Positions 7,732 to 14,692 of a stretch of 15,513 bases of DNA are shown piece after piece. The notes under the pieces were generated by a model. It did no database searches. It saw only the letters and a list, made by a program, of their open reading frames with translations, and was not told where the DNA came from. The stretch covers positions 1 through 15,513 of the forward strand of contig JALGUK010000088.1 of the NCBI GenBank assembly GCA_029820875.1, read 5' to 3'. How positions within the stretch are numbered: position 1 is the first letter of the stretch; each line of letters starts with the position of its first letter. This DNA is from Candidatus Zipacnadia bacterium (GTDB lineage Bacteria; Armatimonadota; UBA5377; JALGUK01). Made by a program: the position numbers and the translations under genes.

Positions 7732-7935
7732 CTTACGATGCTCTCCCTGATTTAATCATCGTTCCGAACGCATGTAGGTTCCTACTGCATTCTTCTCCTG
7801 CTGGTACTTCCACAGTGCTCTTGTAAACACCTCCTGCTTGCAATTAGGGAAAAGGGATTGATTCAACAGCCCACGAACTAACGCTTTCCGTGTCTGATAC
7901 GTGTGTTTTGAACGCGTCAGGGGGAAAGTCCAACT
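7732..7935. other. Divergent intergenic region without a recognisable promoter
   Basis: These 204 bp separate the minus-strand aminotransferase from the plus-strand UroD-like gene and must hold their 5' signals. I see ribosome sites at both edges but no convincing TTGACA/TATAAT pair on either strand. A minus-strand open frame of about 50 codons crosses the region and ends in TGA at 7756-7758. It has no start with coding support and is not called. Confidence 0.5.
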
Positions 7936-9060
7936 ATGACACTTCGCGAGTTGTTTCTCGAGACCGCGCGTTTCGGAAACCCGGACCGTATGTTCAAGTG
8001 GGAGCTTTGTGCCGCCTGGAGATCAACGTTGGACCGCTGGCGGCGTGAGGGGATGCCGGCAGACACAGATATCTTCGAGCATCTGCAAATGGATTGGCAT
8101 ATCAGCTTTCTCAACTTCCAGACGGAACTCGGAATAAACTCAGGTTTTACCGAATCACCTTATCAACCCCGGTTCGAGAGCAAGATAATCGAGGAGAACG
8201 AGACGTCGGTCATAAGGCAGGATGTCAGCGGGATCTGGCGGCGGGAGTGGAAGGGGTATTCCGAGCTTTCGATGCCCCAGTTCGTGAGGTTCCCCGTCCA
8301 GACACGCAAGGACTACGAGGCGCTCAGGTGGCGGCTCGATCCGCAGGCCGAAGGACGATACCCCAAGGATTGGGGGCCGGTCGAGAAACGCTGTGCGGAG
8401 CGGGATTACCCGGTCGGTATGCCGCTGTGCGGGGCTTTCGGACACTTGCGCAATCTTTTCGGTGTGGAGGAGCTGTTGGTCCGCTATTATGACGAACCCG
8501 ATTTCATCCATGACATCATGGAAGACTGGGTGTGGACCAACACCGGTATTGTGGATACGGTTTGCGCGCATATTGAGCTTGATTATGTGCTTCTGTGGGA
8601 GGATATGTGTTACAAGACCGGCCCTCTGATAGGCCCGCACACCTTCAAAGAATTCCAGTTACCTTACTATAAGCGCGTGGTTGAGCATATCAAGTCGAAG
8701 GGCGTCGACCTCGTGTTCGTGGACACCGACGGCAATTGCGAAGTGCTGTTCCCGCTGTTTCTGGAAGTGGGAATCAATGGGTTCTTCCCGTTCGAGGTAG
8801 CGGCCGACATGGACGTGGTGCGTATTCGGGAGCAGTGGGGCCGCCAATTCTGCATGTTCGGCGGGCTTGACAAGCGCGCAGTCGCGGCCGGAGGGGACGT
8901 GATGCTCGCTGAGGTCCATCGAAAGGTCCCTCCCTTGTTGGCAGAGGGCGGTTATTTCCCCGCGCTCGACCACTCGGCACCGCCCGACATCTCGCTTGCG
9001 GACATGAAGGCATTCATCCAAGCGATACGTGAAATCGGCGATAAGACATTCGCCAAATAG
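7936..9060 (+). CDS. Uroporphyrinogen decarboxylase superfamily protein (UroD/methyltransferase-like, non-HemE)
   Basis: ATG 7936 is preceded by GGGGGAAAG. The 374-aa product has the UroD-family TIM barrel: FGHLRNLFGVEELLVRYYDEP (168-188), LLWEDMCYKTGPLIGP (219-234), VDTDGN (262-267), GINGFFPFEVAADMD (279-293), FGGLDKR (308-314) and LDHSAPPDIS (344-353). True HemE carries an N-terminal arginine motif for tetrapyrrole carboxylates, which is absent here. Corrinoid methyltransferases of the MtaA type carry a zinc-binding His-x-Cys at the position where this protein has Asp-Thr-Asp (263-265). It therefore belongs to a third, functionally unassigned group that is expanded in PVC and Armatimonadota bacteria. 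No corrinoid protein is encoded nearby. Its place beside glycan-processing genes suggests metabolism of a glycan-derived compound, but that is inference. Confidence 0.8.
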   Translation: MTLRELFLETARFGNPDRMFKWELCAAWRSTLDRWRREGMPADTDIFEHLQMDWHISFLNFQTELGINSGFTESPYQPRFESKIIEENETSVIRQDVSGIWRREWKGYSELSMPQFVRFPVQTRKDYEALRWRLDPQAEGRYPKDWGPVEKRCAERDYPVGMPLCGAFGHLRNLFGVEELLVRYYDEPDFIHDIMEDWVWTNTGIVDTVCAHIELDYVLLWEDMCYKTGPLIGPHTFKEFQLPYYKRVVEHIKSKGVDLVFVDTDGNCEVLFPLFLEVGINGFFPFEVAADMDVVRIREQWGRQFCMFGGLDKRAVAAGGDVMLAEVHRKVPPLLAEGGYFPALDHSAPPDISLADMKAFIQAIREIGDKTFAK

Positions 9061-9062
9061 CA

Positions 9063-9094
9063 ACCGGAGGCGACCACACTGAATCGCCTCCGGT
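9063..9094. terminator. 11-bp perfect inverted repeat, probable shared transcription terminator
   Basis: ACCGGAGGCGA (9063-9073) and TCGCCTCCGGT (9084-9094) pair perfectly around a 10-nt loop. The hairpin starts 3 nt after the UroD-like stop and lies 67 bp past the stop of the convergent DUF4340 gene, so it can serve both strands. There is no long T run on either side, with only a mildly T-rich stretch downstream on the minus strand. It is a GC-rich stem without a canonical tail. Confidence 0.6.
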
Positions 9095-9160
9095 ACTCCA
9101 TTGGCAGAATATCAGTCTTCCACATGTACGGGACCGATACAACCGGTATGGCTAACTCCC

Positions 9161-10543
9161 CTAGTCCCCCTTCGTATTCTCCTTCTTTTCTTTCTTCTTC
9201 AAGTCATCCGCAGATTTAGGGAGGTTGTCCAGCGCCGACTTGTCAACCAACACGACGCGCGGGCTTTGATTGGTCTTGGCGTAGATACTGTCGTTCTCAG
9301 CCTGCTCGCCGAAAAGGACCGAGTAAGTTTTCCCCTTCCCGGAGAGGCGGACGCTTGCTCTCGGAGAGTCCAACCCGTATTTGGCGAGGTTCGTGGCAGC
9401 CTCCTCCACGAACTTTTTAGCCTCGAGGTCTTCCATATCCCACAGGATGTCGTCAACCTTCCACTTATCCGCCTCAGCCTCCTCGGGCAGAATAATCTTC
9501 CACTTGGCATCCACACCCTTACCACTCTTGGTGCAAACGATTTTCGTCCTGCCGCGCGCAACTTCCACCTCGTCAATATCGTCACGCTTGAAGGAAAGAA
9601 GGCTCTTGTCCTGCAGATCGAATGGTTGCTTCGTCAGCTCATCCAATGCCTTCGCCGCCAATGTGACGACCTCTCCGCGCGCTGGGTTCCGGGCGAAGAC
9701 CTCGTCTGTGCCCGCCTTTTTCTTGCCGAGCGTAAGCGTTTCCTGCTTGCCATCCTTGGCCGTCAACGTTACAGTGATTTGAGGTTTGTCCAATCCATAC
9801 TTGGAAAGGTCCGTCGGCTTGGTTTCAACCCAATTCTTGACCTCGTAGCCTTGAAGATTAAATAGGACATCGTTCACGCTGCCGCTGTCGGCCTTGGCCT
9901 GGATTGGTTGCACCAGGCGCCACTCGTTCTTATCACCGGCTTTCTGCTTTTCCGCCACGATTTGCCGGTTCGCGTATGCGAGCTGCAGTTTCTCGATATT
10001 GTCCTTATCGAAGGCGAGGATCTTCTTGTCGCGCAGGTCCTCAGGTTTCTTCTTAAATGTGTCAGGCAGGCTGGAATACACGGTGAAGATAGTCCCGTTG
10101 CTGCCGCGCCGCGCATAGACATTACTACTGATGGGCGTCTCCCCGCCGAAGCTGAGCGTTTCGGGCTGCGACCGGCCTTTGAGCCAAAGTGAAATCTCGA
10201 CCTTGGGCTTGTCCAATCCGGTATCCGCATCCGAGAGCTTTACTTGCTTGGAGATGAAACGCTGGGCCTGTAACGTCGCGATTCGCTCAATGAGCCGTTC
10301 AATCTCGTCCTTGCTGCCGTAAGTCTGGATGGGCTGGTTGATTTTCCACTCGTCTCCGCTCTTGGAGCAGACCAAGGTAGTCTCGTCATACTTAATCTGG
10401 AGCCTGGTGACGTCTTCCTTCCTGAAACGAAATACCTGCTTCTCCTTGGGGGCTTCACCGCGCTCGAACTTGAAGACGTAAACCGCCAAACCAATGAAAA
10501 TAACGAGAAGAATCAGCGGCGTAATCCACTTGTTTTTCTTCAT
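9161..10543 (-). CDS. DUF4340 domain protein, last gene of a gliding-type ABC operon
   Basis: The 460-aa protein starts at ATG 10543, with GGAG about 11 nt upstream. Residues 5-26 are one N-terminal transmembrane anchor. The rest, presumably extracytoplasmic, is three tandem DUF4340-like units (about 36-163, 169-305, 311-445). Each unit contains a W-(K/R)-(I/L)-x-x-P strand (66-71, 208-213, 348-353) and a GLD-x-P turn (109-113, 250-254, 390-394). The tail is lysine/glutamate rich. DUF4340 proteins are typically encoded next to GldF/GldG-type ABC transporters; their role is unknown, and a periplasmic scaffold or binding function is plausible. It lies 97 bp after the GldG-like gene and closes the operon before the hairpin at 9063-9094. 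Confidence 0.88.
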   Translation of the reverse strand: MKKNKWITPLILLVIFIGLAVYVFKFERGEAPKEKQVFRFRKEDVTRLQIKYDETTLVCSKSGDEWKINQPIQTYGSKDEIERLIERIATLQAQRFISKQVKLSDADTGLDKPKVEISLWLKGRSQPETLSFGGETPISSNVYARRGSNGTIFTVYSSLPDTFKKKPEDLRDKKILAFDKDNIEKLQLAYANRQIVAEKQKAGDKNEWRLVQPIQAKADSGSVNDVLFNLQGYEVKNWVETKPTDLSKYGLDKPQITVTLTAKDGKQETLTLGKKKAGTDEVFARNPARGEVVTLAAKALDELTKQPFDLQDKSLLSFKRDDIDEVEVARGRTKIVCTKSGKGVDAKWKIILPEEAEADKWKVDDILWDMEDLEAKKFVEEAATNLAKYGLDSPRASVRLSGKGKTYSVLFGEQAENDSIYAKTNQSPRVVLVDKSALDNLPKSADDLKKKEKKENTKGD

Positions 10544-10640
10544 ACGCGTTCAGCTCCGACGCCTAACTTTCAACACTATCAGCGACACCGCCCCTGACGG
10601 CCCCTCGGCTCGGCTTCCATTGTCGGACCGAGAGACCAGG

Positions 10641-11198
10641 CTATCCTCGCCGCTTCCACCAGACCACTACACCCGTGCTCAAGACAGCCAGTGGGACGAG
10701 AATAATCGCAATGATGAAAACCAATATCTTCTGGTTCTTGGTGAGGTTGATGTAGCGGATGTCCCGCTCTTTCGGACGAATTGACACAAGCTTCGACTGC
10801 TCCGCAAGCCAGGCAATGCTGTTGAGGAAGAAGTCGGAATTGAACAAACCGGGTTGCTTGAAGAGCTGGTTTGTCGCGAAATCGGAGTCACCGACGACTA
10901 CCAACCGCGCCTTCTTCTTGACTTTCTCCTCTTTCTTTTCGGCCCCCGGAGGGGGGGGCGGCTCCTCCTCGGAGACGGCGACCGCCAAAGTCAATTGCTT
11001 AGTTGGTCCCTTCTTCGCAAATCCGCCTCCCGGTTCCGGCGGCAAAGCCCGCGCAAACGGGCTGCTCATACCCAATGCAACAGCGTGAGGGCCTGGAGGC
11101 GGCTGCGGCGGCATGCCGAGGCGGTGGAGTGGGATTGTTGGTTTCAAGGCTTCGCGCGCGGATGAGGGCAAGATAACCTGGGATACGGGTGATATCAT
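10641..11198 (-). CDS. C-terminal part of a GldG-like ABC auxiliary protein (frame-disrupted gene)
   Basis: This open frame (ATG 11198, TAG 10641) holds the C-terminal third of the GldG-like protein whose N-terminal part ends at 11217. Genuine homology starts around SQVILPSSAREALKP. A Pro/Glu/Lys-rich linker follows (EEEPPPPPGAEKKEEKVKKK, encoded across a G8 tract at 10951-10958 on the plus strand). Next comes the conserved ARLVVVGDSDFATNQ...FNSDFFLNSIAWLAEQ core, the ISIRPKE-like VSIRPKERD, a C-terminal transmembrane helix (KILVFIIAIILVPLAVLSTGVVVWW) and a basic end. The ATG lies inside the disrupted zone, has no good ribosome site and is probably not a real start. This frame is the same as that of the upstream fragment, but about 137 bp between them must be read in a different frame. 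Without repair the transporter would lose this module. Confidence 0.75.
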   Translation of the reverse strand: MISPVSQVILPSSAREALKPTIPLHRLGMPPQPPPGPHAVALGMSSPFARALPPEPGGGFAKKGPTKQLTLAVAVSEEEPPPPPGAEKKEEKVKKKARLVVVGDSDFATNQLFKQPGLFNSDFFLNSIAWLAEQSKLVSIRPKERDIRYINLTKNQKILVFIIAIILVPLAVLSTGVVVWWKRRG

Positions 11199-11216
11199 GC
11201 TGTATGTACTGCGCTA

Positions 11217-12380
11217 CTACCGGCTCGGTTCCCGTGCGGTACTGATTGACGTCCCACACAAGGTCGTCACCCACTTTGACATTGTAGTCCGACAGTATTT
11301 CGCTGAGGCTCGGAGCTGGCGATACTTCTTCAAGGCGCTGACTTCCGCCGGCAAAAGGTCCCGCTGCGGCCCAGCGATGACAACCACGTCCGCATCTGCA
11401 GGCACGCTCTTTTTCCCTGCCAGAACCAGCTCCTCTACCTCGAACTGTTCTTTCTCTAACCTGCGCTTTGCACGGCTAAGGCCTGTGTCATCATAGTTCT
11501 CGATGCTTTTTTCGCCATGCCCCTTCAGGAAGTAGACCTTCTTCTTCTCTTCGGTCGTCACTTTGAGAATCGCGGTGGTCAGCGCTTCTTCGTCCGCCGT
11601 ATACGCCAGCTCTCTCCGGTCGCCACATGCGACAATGGTTGAACCGAGCGTGGGACGCATGTCCATGTACGGTTCGAGAGACGCCCGGTCGGCGTCAGGG
11701 TCGAGAATCTGCCACTTTATATGCGGCGATGCGTGGCCGTACTGCTTCAGAAGGTCCTGCAGCCGCTCATACTGCCAGTTGGCAAGGCCGGCGATGGCGG
11801 CCATTTTCACGTCCTTCTTCAGGTCCTTCAGAATGCTCAACGTTTGCTCCGACAGCGTAAACCGCTTCTTCTCCGTCAAGTCCAGCCGCGCATTATGACG
11901 CGAGGCGACGTAGTTCGCCAGGACGAGAATGCCTATCACCAACAAGGCAGTCGCAGCGGAAGTAGCGGTCAAGCGGGTCGAGCGGAGGCTGAGCGAACGT
12001 TGGATGTCGGGCCACCGTAGAACCACAAACTGTATTAGCAAGATGCCGGCGGCGATAAGAAGCCCCTTTACCCACCAATTAAACGCCCCTTTGGAAGCGT
12101 ACAAAGTACCAGCGGCGACAAGACAGACGACGCCCACCCAGGCGGCCCATACCGTCAGGCGCTGGAGCACAGGGACTTCTTCAATTTCCTCGGTTCGGAC
12201 CCACCCCTCCGTCTCTTCTTCCTCTTCAGCCTCTTCCGCCTCTTCAGCGGCCTCCTCAGGCTCCTCTTGCTGCTCCTGCTCGCCTGCATCCGCTCTTTCC
12301 GCATCGCCTCCAATACGGCTATCCGCCTCATCGGGGGCAGTGCTCTCCTGGTCTTTGCTTTCCAATTCGTCTGAACCCAT
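11217..12380 (-). CDS. N-terminal part of a GldG-like ABC auxiliary membrane protein (frame-disrupted gene)
   Basis: I prefer ATG 12380 (AAGGA 4 nt upstream) to the in-frame GTG at 12404, which lacks a ribosome site. The product begins with an unusually acidic tail (residues 34-69, dense Glu). Three transmembrane segments follow (about 72-94, 101-121, 140-158), then the GldG-type extracytoplasmic domain: RLDLTEKKRFTLSEQTLSIL (165-184), LKKDVKM, QYERLQDLLKQYGHASPHI, YFLKGHGEKSI (283-293) and DVVVIAGPQRDLLPAEVSALKKY (331-353). After Y353 (nt 11322) the reading becomes nonsense to TAG 11217-11219. One frame over, the family sequence continues (PSLSEILSDYNVKVGDDLVWD to HDITR, nt about 11320-11185), then the original frame resumes. 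GldG proteins pair with a GldF permease and a GldA ATPase. The function of such systems outside gliding Bacteroidota is unknown. Confidence 0.8.
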   Translation of the reverse strand: MGSDELESKDQESTAPDEADSRIGGDAERADAGEQEQQEEPEEAAEEAEEAEEEEETEGWVRTEEIEEVPVLQRLTVWAAWVGVVCLVAAGTLYASKGAFNWWVKGLLIAAGILLIQFVVLRWPDIQRSLSLRSTRLTATSAATALLVIGILVLANYVASRHNARLDLTEKKRFTLSEQTLSILKDLKKDVKMAAIAGLANWQYERLQDLLKQYGHASPHIKWQILDPDADRASLEPYMDMRPTLGSTIVACGDRRELAYTADEEALTTAILKVTTEEKKKVYFLKGHGEKSIENYDDTGLSRAKRRLEKEQFEVEELVLAGKKSVPADADVVVIAGPQRDLLPAEVSALKKYRQLRASAKYCRTTMSKWVTTLCGTSISTAREPSR

Positions 12381-12454
12381 GTCGTCCTTGCTCAAGACGC
12401 TCACCTGCTGCTGGAATTCAGATTGGCATTGTCCACACGTCCATCAGCGGCGTT

Positions 12455-13161
12455 CTACCGCCACCGGTGGCTTTCCGTGGAACGAACAGTTAGAAATAGG
12501 AAAAGTCCGATGAAACTCAGGAAGAAGATGACGTCGCGAGTGTCAATAATCCCTTTCGGAAAGTCCTGGAAACGCTCGCTGAAACTAATATACTTGAGGG
12601 CTCCCCCGATAATCGAGCCCAGGAAGTCGGATATCCAGTTGAGTATCCACAACATTAAGCATGTAACGAAGCTGAGAACGTAGGCCACGATCTGGTTATC
12701 GGTCAGCGAGGACATAAAAAGGCCGATGGCGATAAACGTTGCGCCGAGTAGGAAGAATCCGACGTATCCCCCGATGATAGGGCCGTTGTCAGGATTGCTG
12801 TAGACGGCAAGAAGCACCGGCACCTCCAGGGTCACGGCCATCATGACCCCGAAGAAAGCAAGACAACCGAGGAACTTGCCCAGCACCATCTGCGTGTCGG
12901 TAACCGGAGAGGTCATCAGAAGCTCGATGGTACCGCTGTGCTTCTCTTCGGCTATCAACCGCATCGTGAAGCCGGACAGGATCAAAAACAGTGTGAAGGC
13001 GAGGTTATGAAAGAGGATGTCCATTTCCGCACGGCCGAGGTTGAACACAACTCCCACAAAGAGCCAGCCCCAAATCAGCATGAAGAGCGCAAGCACTACG
13101 TATGCAACCGGCGAGAAGAAGTAGCTCCTGATTTCCTTGCCCGCGATGGCGAGAACGTTTT

Positions 13162-13165
<4 letters not shown>
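12455..13165 (-). CDS. ABC-2 type permease, GldF-like
   Basis: GTG 13165 overlaps the TGA of the ATPase gene by 3 nt (GTGA), giving translational coupling; a G-rich ribosome-site-like run lies just upstream. The 236-aa integral membrane protein has about six helices (roughly 18-41, 52-69, 94-122, 130-152, 158-178, 210-228). The cytoplasmic coupling loop TMRLIAEEKHSGTIELLMTSPVTD (67-90) is characteristic of the GldF/NosY-type ABC-2 family. The end FFLSFIGLFLFLTVRSTESHRWR also matches that family. It would form the membrane channel for the ATPase encoded upstream, with the GldG-like protein 74 bp downstream as partner. Length and motifs indicate an intact gene. The transported substrate is unknown. 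Confidence 0.87.
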
Positions 13166-14115
<950 letters not shown>

Positions 14116-14346
14116 AGACACTTCCCCCAGTCCGTCAAAGCATCGCCCGCCATTTACGGAGACGGGCGGTGAGGGCTATTGGCCTGGTCATGTCAGGAGT
14201 CGTGCGCCAGGAGGGTGTATCGTAACACACTATCGAGGACCGACTCCAGTTCGACTGCACCGACAAGCCGGCTGCCTTTACACATGCTGGTACATTTTAG
14301 CATGACTGACCCGAGTAGAAGTTACGTTGTTCAACAGGCGTCAAAA

Positions 14347-14378
14347 TGAAATTGTTCCTCAACAATCCCACAATTTCA
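14347..14378 (-). promoter_or_regulatory. Nested hairpins at the 5' end of the ABC operon leader
   Basis: TGAAATTG (14347-14354) pairs with CAATTTCA (14371-14378) over 8 bp. Overlapping it, ATTGTT (14351-14356) pairs with AACAAT (14361-14366) around the loop CCTC. The two stems share bases and are mutually exclusive. They begin within about 10 nt of the predicted minus-strand transcription start, so they could protect the 5' end, act as an operator or form a switch. Function is inference only. Confidence 0.4.
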
Positions 14379-14390
14379 ACATGGTTTTTA

Positions 14391-14419
14391 AATATATCAC
14401 ACAAATTAATGCGTGTCAA
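14391..14419 (-). promoter_or_regulatory. Sigma70-type promoter for the GldA/F/G-DUF4340 operon
   Basis: On the minus strand a perfect -35 TTGACA (14419-14414) is followed after 17 nt by TATATT (14396-14391), five of six bases of the -10 consensus. Start of transcription is expected near 14384, about 270 nt before the ATPase ATG. It lies back to back with the plus-strand promoter at 14439-14468. Confidence 0.7.
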
Positions 14420-14445
14420 CTACTGGAGTTATTCGCAGTTGACAC
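14413..14445. promoter_or_regulatory. 9-bp inverted repeat spanning both -35 boxes (candidate operator)
   Basis: GTGTCAACT (14413-14421) and AGTTGACAC (14437-14445) are perfect inverted copies separated by 15 nt. Each arm contains one of the two outward-facing TTGACA boxes. Part of the symmetry follows from having two consensus -35 boxes, but identity extends 3 bp beyond the hexamers. That fits a dimeric regulator able to control both directions. Confidence 0.5.
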
Positions 14446-14468
14446 CCTGACTTTGCTTCGGTTATAAT
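14439..14468 (+). promoter_or_regulatory. Consensus sigma70 promoter for the Trm112-like and glycosyltransferase genes
   Basis: TTGACA (14439-14444), an 18-nt spacer and TATAAT (14463-14468) match both consensus hexamers exactly. Transcription should begin near 14475, giving a leader of about 35 nt with AAGGGGA 6 nt before the ATG at 14510. Its perfection suggests a strong promoter. Confidence 0.85.
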
Positions 14469-14509
14469 ACGACTGTTGCTTGTAGAAGCGGCAGTTAAGG
14501 GGAACTGAG

Positions 14510-14692
14510 ATGATTGATCCCGAGTTGCTTGAGATCTTAGCCTGCCCAGATTGCAAGTCCGACGTGGAACTACGCGAGGGCAAAATCTGTTGCACAGGTT
14601 GCGGGAAACGCTACCGAATAGAGGACGGCATTCCCATTATGCTCGTGGATGAGGCCGAGCCGCCGGAGAAAGAGGAGAAGGGACAGAACTGA
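14510..14692 (+). CDS. Trm112-like zinc-ribbon protein (UPF0434/YcaR type)
   Basis: The 60-aa protein begins at ATG 14510 with AAGGGGA 6 nt upstream and a consensus promoter just before it. It shows the whole Trm112 pattern: LLEILACPDCKSDVEL with C12 and C15, then CCTGCGKRYRIEDGIPIML with C28 and C31. The four cysteines make a zinc knuckle. The YRIEDGIPIML strand is the family hallmark. The acidic/lysine tail is variable. Eukaryotic and archaeal Trm112 activates methyltransferases; the bacterial role is not established. It is followed with no intergenic base by a glycosyltransferase start codon, so the two are very likely cotranslated and may be functionally linked. Confidence 0.9.
   Translation: MIDPELLEILACPDCKSDVELREGKICCTGCGKRYRIEDGIPIMLVDEAEPPEKEEKGQN

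Larger units (their letters stand above)
14116..14509. other. AT-rich divergent control region between the ABC operon and the Trm112-like gene
   Basis: These 394 bp have no gene. They hold two back-to-back promoters (see separate entries) and a long leader for the minus-strand operon (about 14384 to 14116). The leader contains nested inverted repeats at 14347-14378. A weaker one, CGCCCG (14144-14149) with CGGGCG (14163-14168), lies 29-53 nt before the ATPase start. From about 14330 to 14470 the sequence is clearly more AT-rich than the neighbouring genes. No known riboswitch is recognised. Confidence 0.6.

Noticed and set aside
7756..7935. Minus-strand open frame of about 50 codons ending VFTRALWKYQQEKNAVGTYM...
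   Set aside because: It has no start codon with a ribosome site giving a sensible protein, no recognised family and lies in a divergent promoter region. It could be a gene remnant but cannot be supported.
10951..10958. G8 tract as a phase-variation site in the GldG-like gene
   Set aside because: It encodes an in-frame proline linker, and the observed frame changes lie elsewhere. Slippage is possible but not evidenced.
11185..11324. Programmed ribosomal frameshifting in the GldG-like gene
   Set aside because: No slippery heptamer with a downstream structure was seen, and the first junction lacks about 12 family residues, which frameshifting cannot restore.
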